DNA of 64,000 nt from CAYSJU01 sp964431495 (GCA_964431495.1 CAYSJU010000009.1:1-64000), one strand, 5' to 3'; shown: positions 26,578 through 35,624, counted from the first letter of the stretch. Numbers and translations: made by a program. The notes: a model not told the origin generated them from the letters alone.

Positions 26578-28122
26578 ATGGGCGATAAAAATCACATAAG
26601 TTTCTGGATATTTATGTTTTTCCTGACATTTTTTGTCATTATCTCGTATGGCCGTTTCGGGGGTGATGGGCTGGAAAACTATCTCACGGCTGAAAGTATC
26701 GTGCTTGACGGGGATTTCTCGATACATGACCGGCCCTTCGATGTCGCAGAGATGAGATACGCCGACAGGGGCCGCACGGGCGCGGATGGAAAAAGATACT
26801 CGACGTATGGTCTCGGTCTGGCATTTCTACTTGTGCCGTTCTACTGCCTGGGGCATATATTCTCTAATTTTATCGGCGGCGTCCCGCACGGTTACGTTAC
26901 CCAGTTCACGGTGTCGTTCTTCAATCCGATTGTATTAGCTCTTTTGTCAGTGGTGCTGTTCAAATTACTTTTAAGATTAGGGTACAACGCTAAAACAGTT
27001 TTTTTCACCAGTTTGATCTACTCTTTGTGTTCCATGAACGTGGTTTACGCGCGTTCCGGCTTTGCCGAACCCGCGATAGCGCTATTGGTCCTGTTAGCGG
27101 CGTTGTCGATGTTTGACTATTCCCGTGATGGAAAAATTTTCCCGGTCGTTCTAACCGCGGTTTCCATAGGGTACATGTTGTTCATAAAAAAGAACTCTTT
27201 TATATTATTTCCTGGTTTTGCCTTGTACTTTTTTTATTTATTGAGTAAGGACAAAAAGCTCTCACTCGGAGATAAAGTACGTCATTTCGCCTGTTTCGCG
27301 GGCCCCATCGTCCTGTCGGTTTTCGCCATTTTGCTGCAGAACAGGATACTTTACGGCGGCATAACGAGTACAGAGTACGGGACCGTCGGAGACCTGCTCT
27401 CAAAAGTAAGAACGGACGGGTATCCCGTCAAGGGCCTTTATTATTATTTGATAAGTTCCGGCAAGGGATACCTTATCTATAATATAGCACTGGTACTGGG
27501 GCTTTTTGCTTTGAGGGATTTTTATAGAAAACACAGGGATTACTGTATATTTATCGCGGCCCTTTTACTTTCCAACCTGTTATTTTACTCGTTCATATTT
27601 CTCAGGGGGTCATTATTTTCGTGGGGACCAAGGTATCTTTTTCCGACGCTTCCTTTGTTTGCTTTGTTCCTGGCTGAATTCATGAGCGGGAAAGATACCC
27701 TGAAGAGGAAGGTGACCGTCGCGTTTTTCGCGGCCGCGGGTTTTATCGTACAGCTGCCTAATCTCGTTGTCAGTTTTTCGAAATACCTGTTTTTTGTAAA
27801 AGAAAAACTTGGTCTCGAAGAGTTCCTCATCAATTTCATGCCCGAATTAAGCCCGGTAAAAGGGGTGTGGATGTTGCTGCTTTCTTTTATAAACAGGTTC
27901 CTGCGGGGGGTATCGCTGGATTTTTCATATAATCCCGATCTATGGTTTTTTGAAACAGTGAGGGCTTCTTTGGAAGGATACGATATAGCGGATATATGGT
28001 GGGTCAATGTGATAAAAATAGACCCCTCTTTGAAGATTCCCGTGTGTGTCGTGTTGGGCTTATTGTTGATATTGCTTATGTCCAGTTGCCGCAAAATAAT
28101 TATTTACCTGAAAAGATGCTGA
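26578..28122 (+). CDS. GT-C membrane glycosyltransferase-like protein (ArnT/RgtA/PMT type)
   Basis: This 514-residue protein has about 11-12 hydrophobic spans. After the first span comes an acidic periplasmic loop (YGRFGGDGLENYLTAESIVL) with Asp and Glu residues in the place used by GT-C enzymes. A YSTYGLGLAFLLVPFYCLGH segment and SWGPRYLFPTLPLFALFL near residue 350 are also typical of GT39/GT83 relatives. It would transfer a sugar from a polyprenyl-phosphate donor on the outer face of the inner membrane. The donor could come from the GT2 at 23841 or 36662. Confidence 0.72.
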   Translation: MGDKNHISFWIFMFFLTFFVIISYGRFGGDGLENYLTAESIVLDGDFSIHDRPFDVAEMRYADRGRTGADGKRYSTYGLGLAFLLVPFYCLGHIFSNFIGGVPHGYVTQFTVSFFNPIVLALLSVVLFKLLLRLGYNAKTVFFTSLIYSLCSMNVVYARSGFAEPAIALLVLLAALSMFDYSRDGKIFPVVLTAVSIGYMLFIKKNSFILFPGFALYFFYLLSKDKKLSLGDKVRHFACFAGPIVLSVFAILLQNRILYGGITSTEYGTVGDLLSKVRTDGYPVKGLYYYLISSGKGYLIYNIALVLGLFALRDFYRKHRDYCIFIAALLLSNLLFYSFIFLRGSLFSWGPRYLFPTLPLFALFLAEFMSGKDTLKRKVTVAFFAAAGFIVQLPNLVVSFSKYLFFVKEKLGLEEFLINFMPELSPVKGVWMLLLSFINRFLRGVSLDFSYNPDLWFFETVRASLEGYDIADIWWVNVIKIDPSLKIPVCVVLGLLLILLMSSCRKIIIYLKRC

Positions 28123-28124
28123 TC

Positions 28125-29093
28125 ATGAAAAGCCGGATATTTAACAGGATAAAAGGGATCTACGGCAGGCACAAAGGATCCATTTCGATCATTTTTCTCC
28201 TGGTGATCTTTGTCCTGTTTCTTCTTTATATGAAAGACAGGAAAGATGACTTTGGGCTGTTGCTCGGGTTGTCTTTTAATGACATATTCCTGTTGTTGGC
28301 GGGCGCCTTATTGTTCAAGCTGATTTTAGGTTATAATTTCCGGGTGCTCATTTCGTTTTTTGGTATAAACCTCGGATTCAGACAATGGTTCGGCCTGACA
28401 TGCATGGCGGCAATGGCGAATTATCTCCTGCCAGTAAAGGCGGGCGTCGCGGCGCAGGCCGTTTATCTGAAAAAGATCTATGGATTCAGGTATACTGATT
28501 TTTTAAGTTCGATAACGGGTTTTTACGCGGTGACATTCCTGGTAAACGCTGTTTCGGGAGTGGCTTTAAGTTTTCTGCTTTTTCGTCGAGGGGTAGAGTC
28601 CGCCGGCATGATATTGATCTTTTTTCTTCTTTTCACGGTCGTGACAGGCGTTTTCTTGTTTTTTTTATATCATTCCACAAAACTCAGCCACAAGCTGAGC
28701 TTTGTGAAGGGATTTTTAGAAGGGTTGAAGAATTTTCATGGCAAACCCCGGCGCGCGTTTTATCTTGTCATTTCGCAGATAGGCGTGATAATCGCGATAG
28801 GTGTCAGGCTTTTGATCGCTTTCCGTGTTCTGGGAATAGAGATAGACATTGTTTCGTGCATGGTAATAGCCCTGATAACGTCTTTCTCTATATTCGTGAG
28901 CGTGACCCCGGGAAATTTAGGGATAAAGGAGTTCCTGGTCACGTTCTCTGCCAGCGCGCTTGGTTTTACCCCTTCAGAGGGGCTTATGGTAGCCATGCTT
29001 GACAGGGGCGTTGATATAATTGTAAGTTTCGTGACGGGCTACGGGTTTACGTATATGCTCGCAAATAAAAAAGCAGTTCCACAGGACACTTAA
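28125..29093 (+). CDS. Flippase-like integral membrane protein (LPG-synthase TM / UPF0104 family)
   Basis: This protein has about 322 residues. The frame is open from 27996 but that part overlaps the previous gene; ATG 28116 or 28125 is the likely start. About eight hydrophobic spans are visible. FGLTCMAAMANYLLPVKAGV near residue 90 and FVSVTPGNLGIKEFLVTFSA near 260 are the conserved pieces of the lysylphosphatidylglycerol synthase transmembrane / AglD family. Members are common next to GT2 and GT-C genes and are suspected to move or present lipid-linked sugars. A precise role is unknown. Confidence 0.8.
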   Translation: MKSRIFNRIKGIYGRHKGSISIIFLLVIFVLFLLYMKDRKDDFGLLLGLSFNDIFLLLAGALLFKLILGYNFRVLISFFGINLGFRQWFGLTCMAAMANYLLPVKAGVAAQAVYLKKIYGFRYTDFLSSITGFYAVTFLVNAVSGVALSFLLFRRGVESAGMILIFFLLFTVVTGVFLFFLYHSTKLSHKLSFVKGFLEGLKNFHGKPRRAFYLVISQIGVIIAIGVRLLIAFRVLGIEIDIVSCMVIALITSFSIFVSVTPGNLGIKEFLVTFSASALGFTPSEGLMVAMLDRGVDIIVSFVTGYGFTYMLANKKAVPQDT

Positions 29094-29102
29094 GGGCCTT
29101 TT

Positions 29103-30041
29103 ATGAAAGTAGGTATTTTTATATTGAATTATAACGGCAGCGGACTTTTAAGGCTTTGTCTGCCTTCCATAGTTGAGGCTGCCGCGAGAAGCCGTTATCA
29201 GTGTGAAGTTGTAGTGGTTGACAACCGGAGCGTCGATGACAGCCGGGATCTGGTCGCGGCGGAGTTTCCCGGCGTGGGATTCCGCGTGATGAAGGAGAAC
29301 AGGGTGCTTTGTTCTTTCAACGAAGTTGCCCGCGACTCTGACGCGGATAAAATAATTCTTCTAAATAACGACCTGGTGGTAGATAAGAATTTTATAGATC
29401 CTTTGATCGGTATTTTTTCAGAAAAAGAAAATGTGTTTTTATCCGCCGCGAGGGTATACAATTTCGACGGAACAGAACTGGAAGAGGGCAGGACAAAAGC
29501 CATAGTAAAGTGGGGGAGTTTAAAAGGGATTTCCAAGTATAAGGGTTACGAGAACGAACTGGAAAACATCGATTACACTTTCCAGGCCGGGTTCGGCGCG
29601 TTTGACAGGAAAAAGTTTCTGGAACTTGATGGATACGATCCACTTTATCTGCCGGGGATACTGGAAGATACGGATATCTGTTTCAGGGCGTGGCGAAGCG
29701 GATATAAATGTTTCTATCAGCCCAGGAGTCACATATACCATATTGGGAAAGCCAGTTTCAAGAAACGTTTTGGCAATAGAAAACTTTTGGCCATAAGCCA
29801 CAGGAACACGTATTTTTTCATGTGGAAGAACATCACGGATAAAAAGATGCTTTTCATGAACATATTTTTTGCGGCCCCCAGGATGTTTTACGCGCTTGTT
29901 ACCATGAAGTGGGAGATAATATGGGGTTTTTTGTGGTTTCTTCAGAGGATCCCGGATGTATTGAAAAGAAGAAAACAGGAGTTCGAGAACAGAGGGTGTT
30001 ATATTAAAGGAGATAAAGAGGTTCTGGGGCTTTTTGGCTGA
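29103..30041 (+). CDS. GT2 glycosyltransferase (rhamnosyltransferase-like)
   Basis: This 312-residue GT-A-fold enzyme starts VGIFILNYNGSGLLRLCLPS, has VVVDNRSVDDSRDLV near residue 38 and the metal site in IILLNNDLVVDKNF near residue 85. GYDPLYLPGILEDTDICFRA near residue 180 holds the catalytic acidic pair ED. The C-terminus has one amphipathic or hydrophobic stretch that may contact the membrane. This layout is shared with rhamnosyl- and galactofuranosyltransferases. Confidence 0.87.
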   Translation: MKVGIFILNYNGSGLLRLCLPSIVEAAARSRYQCEVVVVDNRSVDDSRDLVAAEFPGVGFRVMKENRVLCSFNEVARDSDADKIILLNNDLVVDKNFIDPLIGIFSEKENVFLSAARVYNFDGTELEEGRTKAIVKWGSLKGISKYKGYENELENIDYTFQAGFGAFDRKKFLELDGYDPLYLPGILEDTDICFRAWRSGYKCFYQPRSHIYHIGKASFKKRFGNRKLLAISHRNTYFFMWKNITDKKMLFMNIFFAAPRMFYALVTMKWEIIWGFLWFLQRIPDVLKRRKQEFENRGCYIKGDKEVLGLFG

Positions 30042-30067
30042 AAATACTTATCAAGGACTTGTGGACC

Positions 30068-31798
30068 ATGGTGAAATTAGAGAAATTGATCGCTGAAAGA
30101 TTTGATGTTCTGGCAGACACATTCCCGTCTTTCATAGAAAAGGATGACGCGAGGCTCGGGGCTATTTTGCGCAATGCCGGGGATATTGCAGGAAAAAGGG
30201 TGCTTGAAGTGGGTTGCGGGAAGGGACGCGTTTCAAGGATATTTAAAGATCAAGGAGCGGATATATACGGAGTGGATGTATCGGAAAAACTCCTTCAGGA
30301 AGCAAAGAATATCAGCCCGTTTTCTTTTATAAAAGCGGAAGCGTATCAAATGCCGTTTAAAGATGATACCTTTGATATTGTGGTTATGCTTGAGGTATTC
30401 GAGCACATACCGGATCCGCATTCAGCGTTGAGGGAAATAACAAGAGTTCTTAAGAATGACGGGAAATTGATCGTCGTCGACAGAAATAAGTTTTCGTTGA
30501 ATAACAGAAGGTTTTTAGTCCCGAATCTCCTGATAAAAAGATATCATGAGCTGAAAAACGAATGGATGTATCCAAAGGATTTTCCATACCGTGAACGCTG
30601 GTTCGATCCGGGAAGGGTCCACAGGACATTCAGGCGGTATTTTAAGGACGCGGGTTATGAATATATCATTTCAGATGGAGAAAGGAAGAGATGGTGGCAT
30701 TTTGTCTTTAAACTGGTTCCTCAAACCCGCCACTTTGTATTATGGCACGGCAGGCGTAAACATAAGAGAGGCGAGAAAAGGCAATATCGTGAAGGGAAAA
30801 GGGCTGTGGTAAAAGAATTCGGCGCGGGGCATCTGCGGGTAAGGGAAAAAGTCGCGGAGACCCCCGGCATGCGAAGCCCGGCCGGCACAAAAAGTCGAAT
30901 GAGCGGGATCTTTACGCTGAGGATAGATGCTGATGAGTATGAAGAAAAGTCTTTTTCCGGGTACTCGGGTCTATTTGAAAAATATAAGGATGCCATTACG
31001 ATCTTCTTTAACGTTAACTCGTTCAAGAACGCTGCCGGTGAAATAAAAAAATGTAAGCAGATCGGACTTGATATACAATCGCACGGGTTTTATCACCATA
31101 CTTATAGCGACTACAAGAGCAACAGATACAACATAAGAAAGGCAAAAGTTTTTTTTGAAAACCTGGGTGTAAGAACAAAAGGATTCGCGTCTCCCATGGG
31201 CAGATGGAACTTGCCGCTGATGAGAGCCCTGGAAGATGAAGGGTACGCATATTCTTCGGATTTCGCGTATGATTATCTCAGTTTGCCGACCAGGCCCAGC
31301 ATGGACCGCAGATACTGCGGCATATTAGAAATACCCGTGTTTCCAGTCGCCCCGGAACTTTTCTTTCAGAAAAGGCAATGTGAAATAAGCGATGTTTTAG
31401 GATATTATAAAAGTGCGATAGATGAAATGATCGATTGCGGATTACCGGTAATTATATACGCTCACACGAGTGTGGATCACGGCGAGATACCCAAATTACT
31501 GGAGAAAATAGTCGACTATGCGGTTCCGGACAAAGGTCTAAGCCCTAAAAACATGACGGAGGTCCATGATCACTGGCAAAGGGGCGTTGACCATGAGAAT
31601 GGACCTGCCGGTAACATTGTTTCCGTTAAAACGCCGCATCCTGATTTTTGGGGACGGCCGGTGAACGAGCCGTTCTACAGAAAGATGAAAGACCGGCTGA
31701 AGGATATTATTGACTTTGAACGGATCACACCGGTCGATGAATTAAGGTGTAATCGGATCAAGAAGGCAATGAAAATATTGGCGAGAAACATTTTATGA
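30068..31798 (+). CDS. Fusion of class I SAM methyltransferase and polysaccharide deacetylase-like domain
   Basis: This protein has about 576 residues in two parts. Residues 35-200 are a methyltransferase (VLEVGCGKGRVSRIFKDQGA, VVMLEVFEHIPDPHSALREI). A basic linker around residues 225-275 leads into a NodB-like domain: FTLRIDADEY supplies the first Asp motif, DIQSHGFYHHTYSD the His pair, and GFASPMGRWN the arginine region. No signal peptide is present, so the deacetylase part acts in the cytoplasm. It could deacetylate and methylate the same intermediate. TTG 30059 is an alternative start; ATG 30068 is preferred. Confidence 0.82.
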   Translation: MVKLEKLIAERFDVLADTFPSFIEKDDARLGAILRNAGDIAGKRVLEVGCGKGRVSRIFKDQGADIYGVDVSEKLLQEAKNISPFSFIKAEAYQMPFKDDTFDIVVMLEVFEHIPDPHSALREITRVLKNDGKLIVVDRNKFSLNNRRFLVPNLLIKRYHELKNEWMYPKDFPYRERWFDPGRVHRTFRRYFKDAGYEYIISDGERKRWWHFVFKLVPQTRHFVLWHGRRKHKRGEKRQYREGKRAVVKEFGAGHLRVREKVAETPGMRSPAGTKSRMSGIFTLRIDADEYEEKSFSGYSGLFEKYKDAITIFFNVNSFKNAAGEIKKCKQIGLDIQSHGFYHHTYSDYKSNRYNIRKAKVFFENLGVRTKGFASPMGRWNLPLMRALEDEGYAYSSDFAYDYLSLPTRPSMDRRYCGILEIPVFPVAPELFFQKRQCEISDVLGYYKSAIDEMIDCGLPVIIYAHTSVDHGEIPKLLEKIVDYAVPDKGLSPKNMTEVHDHWQRGVDHENGPAGNIVSVKTPHPDFWGRPVNEPFYRKMKDRLKDIIDFERITPVDELRCNRIKKAMKILARNIL

Positions 31799-31812
31799 AA
31801 CCAGGAGGAGAA

Positions 31813-32781
31813 ATGGCGAATTACTATAAGAACAAGAGAGTGCTTGTAACAGGCGCTGATGGATTCATGGGGTCGCATCTTACGGAGAGGTTGATCGCCG
31901 AAGGCGCGAAAGTGTCGGTTTTTATCCGCGGAAATTCAACCACAGGCACCACCCAGTATACTTTAAAGAACATAAAACATATTGAAGGAGAGATGGATGG
32001 CATCATAACCGGCAACATCGCGAGCGCTGACGCCAGGGAACTGGTCATAAAAAACAGGCCGGATATTATTTTTCACCTGGCCGCTGACGCCTACGTACCG
32101 AATTCTTTTGATCATCCGCTGGAAGTGATGGAAACGAACGTAATAGGGACTCTCAACATGCTGCACGCGGTGAAGGAAGGGAAAGGCATAAAGAGGATCG
32201 TCTGCACTTCTTCCAGCGAGATATACGGTATGACCATAGGCGGCTCCATTGACGAAGAACACCCGCTTTATCCTTCATCGCCTTACGCCGCGAGCAAAGC
32301 CGCGGCGGATAAGTACTGTTATTCCTACTGGAACACCTATCACCTGCCAATAACCATAATAAGGCCGTTCAACACTTACGGCCCCAGGCATACATATGAT
32401 GTGATACCAAAGTTCATCGACCTGGCGCTGAAGGGGAGAAACCTTACCGTGCAAGGCACGGGCAGGCAGTCCAGGGATTTCACTTATATAGACGATATGG
32501 TCGATGCTTTCATGATCATGGGGAGCCACAAGGACGCGATCGGGAAGGCGGTAAATTTCGGGACAGGCGAAGCAATAACCATAAATTACATCGCCAGAAA
32601 GATAAAAGAGTTTTCCGGTTCGAAGTCCAGCATAATACATACCAGGGAACGGAAAGCGCAGGTGCCCAAGCTCCTGTGCGATTATTCATTCGCAAAAAAA
32701 CTTTTCAACTGGAAACCGAAAATATTCATTAATGAAGGATTAAGGAGGAATATCCAATGGGTAAAAGAGAACCAGACGTGA
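31813..32781 (+). CDS. Nucleotide-sugar 4,6-dehydratase/epimerase (extended SDR; LegB-like candidate)
   Basis: This protein has about 322 residues. ATG 31813 is preferred over ATG 31795 because AGGAGG lies just before it. The glycine motif is VLVTGADGFMGSHLTERL; the catalytic set is CTSSSEIYG with YAASK for Tyr and Lys; RPFNTYGPRHTYDVIPKFI follows. The MGSHL and NTYGPRH features occur in 4,6-dehydratases, including LegB-type enzymes. It may supply the 4-keto sugar for the aminotransferase at the window start, or for the acetyltransferase directly downstream, with which it overlaps. Confidence 0.82.
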   Translation: MANYYKNKRVLVTGADGFMGSHLTERLIAEGAKVSVFIRGNSTTGTTQYTLKNIKHIEGEMDGIITGNIASADARELVIKNRPDIIFHLAADAYVPNSFDHPLEVMETNVIGTLNMLHAVKEGKGIKRIVCTSSSEIYGMTIGGSIDEEHPLYPSSPYAASKAAADKYCYSYWNTYHLPITIIRPFNTYGPRHTYDVIPKFIDLALKGRNLTVQGTGRQSRDFTYIDDMVDAFMIMGSHKDAIGKAVNFGTGEAITINYIARKIKEFSGSKSSIIHTRERKAQVPKLLCDYSFAKKLFNWKPKIFINEGLRRNIQWVKENQT

Positions 32782-33239
32782 AGATACATCCGACGGCGCT
32801 GATCTCAGATAAAGCGAAGATAGGCAAAGGCACGGTTGTATGGGCTTACACGCAGGTCATGGACGGAACAGAGATAGGCGAGAACTGTATCCTTGCGAAT
32901 GGTGTTTACATAGACAGGAACGTGAAAATGGGACGGAACGTGAGAGTGCAGAACAAGACGTCCATATACAACGGCACCATCATCGAGGACAATGTTTTTA
33001 TAGGCCCCCACACATGCTTCACGAACGATAAATATCCGAGGCATGATACCACAAGAGACCTTGCGGACATTTCCTGGCGCGTTAAGGAAGGCGCCTCGAT
33101 CGGGGCAAACGTAACGGTCCTGGCCGATGTCACTATCGGACGGAACGCTGTTGTAGGAGCGGGGTCCGTTGTCACAAAGGATGTGCCGGACAATGCGATC
33201 TGTTACGGAAATCCCGCAAAGGTCATGGGAAAGGTGTAG
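32757..33239 (+). CDS. WbpD/WlbB-like sugar N-acetyltransferase (left-handed beta-helix)
   Basis: This 160-residue hexapeptide-repeat protein has IHPTALISDKAKIGKGTVVW at the N-terminus and repeats through VLADVTIGRNAVVGAGSVVT. FTNDKYPRHD near residue 87 matches the FTND-PR segment of UDP-2-acetamido-3-amino-glucuronate acetyltransferases (WbpD, WlbB). It overlaps the upstream dehydratase by 25 bases and has its own AAGGAGG 8 bases before the ATG. It likely N-acetylates an amino sugar made by this block; a matching 3-aminotransferase is not in the window. Confidence 0.86.
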   Translation: MGKREPDVKIHPTALISDKAKIGKGTVVWAYTQVMDGTEIGENCILANGVYIDRNVKMGRNVRVQNKTSIYNGTIIEDNVFIGPHTCFTNDKYPRHDTTRDLADISWRVKEGASIGANVTVLADVTIGRNAVVGAGSVVTKDVPDNAICYGNPAKVMGKV

Positions 33240-33245
33240 GATACC

Positions 33246-34418
33246 ATGGATAAGATCGTTTCAGGCGGTGAAATATTGCTTGCTCAAGACTGGTTAATGT
33301 GTTCCGGGATACAGGACCTGAAGGGACGTGAAGCCGGCGGTTTTAATGCATGGTTTGATCTGCGATCAGGGCAGTATCCCTATGTGTATTCGGAGATCAC
33401 GGGATACGGTATAACCTCTCTTTTGTTCCTGAAAGGTTTTTTTGATGAGGATTTTGTGGAAAGAGCCATCCTTGCCGCTGACTGGCTGCGGGACAAGGCG
33501 GAGCACAAGCTCGGCGGTGTGAGGACCAGGCATTACCATCAGGATATGTCGGAATCCGACAGATATTCTTTTGAGAGCGAGAACATATACGCTTTTGACA
33601 ACGGCATGGTATTATATGGACTCATCAATCTGTTCAAAGAATGCGGGGACAGGCAGTATCTTGAATTCTCAAAAAGGATCGCCGATCTCCTGATCGAAAA
33701 GATGCGAAGAGATGATGGGCTTTTTTGCGCGGTTTATAATCACAAGACAGGGGAGAAAACGGACCACACCTGGAAGTGGTCAACCCAGAGCGGCAGTTAT
33801 CATGCCAAGCTGGCCCTGGGATTTACCGATCTTTATGACGTCACAAAGGACAATGTTTACAGGGATGCTGTTTTAACGCTTTGCCGGAAGTCCCTGGATT
33901 TCCAGGAGCCGGACGGAAGGTTCATTACTTCCCGCGCGGATAACAGCACGCATCTGCACCCGCATGCTTATTCAGCGGAAGGGCTGTTATACGCCGGTAT
34001 GTATTTCAAACGCGATGAGTTCATCCTCGCTGCGGTGAAAGCCGTAAAATGGGCGCTTGATAACCAATGCCGGGATGGCGGCATACCAAAGAAATTTGAC
34101 GGCGAAAAGTTCATCACGCATTACAGGGTGGATATTCTGGCGCAGATACTCAGGCTGGGGGTGATCCTGGACGGCATAGGACAGCTGGATAAGAGCTATA
34201 TTGATGGGCTGAAAGAATTGAGAAGCAGGTTGCTCACTTTCCAGCACCTCCAGGAGGGTCTTCAAAAAGGAGGTTTTTATTATGGTTTTACACTGGAAGG
34301 TGAAAAAAGAAACCATATCAACTCCTGGTGCAGCATGTTCGCCATCCAGGCGCTTATTATGTTTGAAAAGATGGATTCAGAAAACGTGGATATCAACAGT
34401 CTGAGGTGTTTTGTATAA
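33246..34418 (+). CDS. Six-hairpin (alpha/alpha)6-barrel enzyme of unknown specificity
   Basis: This 390-residue protein is rich in Trp, Tyr and His with regular helical pairs: GGFNAWFDLRSGQYPYVYSE, ENIYAFDNGMVLYGLINLFK, HTWKWSTQSGSYHAKLALGF, THLHPHAYSAEGLLYAGM. This pattern is typical of (alpha/alpha)6 barrels such as N-acylglucosamine 2-epimerases, unsaturated glucuronyl hydrolases and GH families. It has no signal peptide, so it acts in the cytoplasm. It sits between an amino-sugar acetyltransferase and a WecB-type epimerase, suggesting work on sugars before export. I cannot name the reaction. Confidence 0.6.
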   Translation: MDKIVSGGEILLAQDWLMCSGIQDLKGREAGGFNAWFDLRSGQYPYVYSEITGYGITSLLFLKGFFDEDFVERAILAADWLRDKAEHKLGGVRTRHYHQDMSESDRYSFESENIYAFDNGMVLYGLINLFKECGDRQYLEFSKRIADLLIEKMRRDDGLFCAVYNHKTGEKTDHTWKWSTQSGSYHAKLALGFTDLYDVTKDNVYRDAVLTLCRKSLDFQEPDGRFITSRADNSTHLHPHAYSAEGLLYAGMYFKRDEFILAAVKAVKWALDNQCRDGGIPKKFDGEKFITHYRVDILAQILRLGVILDGIGQLDKSYIDGLKELRSRLLTFQHLQEGLQKGGFYYGFTLEGEKRNHINSWCSMFAIQALIMFEKMDSENVDINSLRCFV

Positions 34419-35539
34419 TGGGCATGAAGATAGGGTTCATATTCGGGACCAGACCGGAGATCATCAAGTTAAGCTCGATCATCCGCCATTGCATAAAGAA
34501 ACAGATCCCTTTTTTCACAATACATACCGGCCAGCATTATTCCCGCGGAATGTCCAGCTCTTTCCTGGAAGAACTTCAGCTGCCGGAACCCGACTATAAC
34601 CTTAACATAAGATCCAAGGCTCCGTTCAGGCAGGGGGACCATACCGGAAGGATGATGATAAAGCTGGAAGAGATACTGCTGAGGGAGATGCCTTCCGTGG
34701 CCCTTGTACAGGGTGACACCAATTCGGTGCTGGCCGGGGCGCTGGCGGTTTCCAAGATCTCGACCACAAGATCGTTTACGGGTTTTAACATAAAGCTGGG
34801 CCATGTGGAAGCGGGACTCAGGAGTTATGACAGGGCCATGCCGGAAGAGATCAACAGGGTTATGGCGGATCATTTATCCGATTATCTCTTTGCACCCACG
34901 CGGAAGGCGAAAGATATCGCGAGCCACGAGGGCATAAAGAAGACAAAGGTATGGGTCACGGGAAATACCATAGTGGACGCGCTATATCACGGCCTTGAGG
35001 TAGGAAGGAAAAATAAAGACATCCTGTCCGGGAACGGCCTTAAAAAGGATTCCTATATTCTTTTGACACTTCACCGCCAGGAGAATGTCGATAACAGGAA
35101 GCGGCTGGATGAGATATTAAATGCAGTGAAGAAAATAGCGCGGAAACATAAAATGCCGGTGGTGTTTCCCATACATCCCAGGACGGTCAGAAAATTGAAA
35201 ATGTTCGGTATTGACCCGAAAAGTTATCTCCACGTTATAGAGCCGTGCCCGTTCCTTGATTTTCTGCAGCTGGAAGCTAACGCGCGTCTTGTCCTTACCG
35301 ATTCCGGCGGGGTTCAGGAGGAATCATGCGTGCTCAGGGTCCCCTGTGTCACCCTCAGGGATTCCACGGAAAGGCCAGAAACAGTGGAATCCGGGGCGAA
35401 CATTATCGCGGGAGCGCGCTCAAGAGAGATAGCTGATTCAGCGGAGATGATGCTTAACAGGAAGAGAGATTGGAGAAATCCGTTTGGAGACGGCACCGCG
35501 GGCAAAAGAATAATTGAAATATTGGTGAAACAGCATTAG
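34418..35539 (+). CDS. wecB: UDP-N-acetylglucosamine 2-epimerase, non-hydrolysing (WecB/WbpI family)
   Basis: This protein has about 373 residues. The GT-B epimerase fold starts MKIGFIFGTRPEIIKLSSII. It has VALVQGDTNSVLAGALA near residue 93, HVEAGLRSYDRAMPEEINR near 128, LLTLHRQENVDNRKRLDE near 212, and VLTDSGGVQEESCVL near 290. These are the complete WecB signatures. It interconverts UDP-GlcNAc-type and UDP-ManNAc-type sugars. ATG 34418 overlaps the previous stop by one base (TAATG). With the WbpD-like gene it could take part in a 2,3-diacetamido-mannuronate route (WbpI role). Confidence 0.9.
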   Translation: MGMKIGFIFGTRPEIIKLSSIIRHCIKKQIPFFTIHTGQHYSRGMSSSFLEELQLPEPDYNLNIRSKAPFRQGDHTGRMMIKLEEILLREMPSVALVQGDTNSVLAGALAVSKISTTRSFTGFNIKLGHVEAGLRSYDRAMPEEINRVMADHLSDYLFAPTRKAKDIASHEGIKKTKVWVTGNTIVDALYHGLEVGRKNKDILSGNGLKKDSYILLTLHRQENVDNRKRLDEILNAVKKIARKHKMPVVFPIHPRTVRKLKMFGIDPKSYLHVIEPCPFLDFLQLEANARLVLTDSGGVQEESCVLRVPCVTLRDSTERPETVESGANIIAGARSREIADSAEMMLNRKRDWRNPFGDGTAGKRIIEILVKQH

Positions 35540-35543
35540 TTTT

Positions 35544-35602
35544 GAGCTTTCAATCGTCAGCCTTCGGTAGCTGATAGCTGAAAGTTGAAGGCCGAAAGCT
35601 TT
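35544..35602. repeat. Degenerate short-word island A
   Basis: The gap between the epimerase and the next GT4 is built from repeated and inverted versions of AGCTTTCA, GCTGAAAGT, GGCCGAAAGC and CTGATAGCTG. The pieces are imperfect and arranged on both strands. It contains no plausible gene. The word CAGCTGAAAGGCCGA recurs almost unchanged at 56550-56564, so the two islands are related. Confidence 0.6.
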
Positions 35603-35624
35603 ATCATTGTTTAGGGAGATAAGA

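Noticed and set aside
27996..28115. N-terminal extension of the UPF0104-type membrane protein
   Set aside because: It lies in the end of the GT-C gene and does not resemble the family; starts at 28116 or 28125 fit better.
35544..35602. Word island A as a CRISPR array
   Set aside because: Repeats are imperfect, short, inverted and without regular spacers; no cas gene is near.
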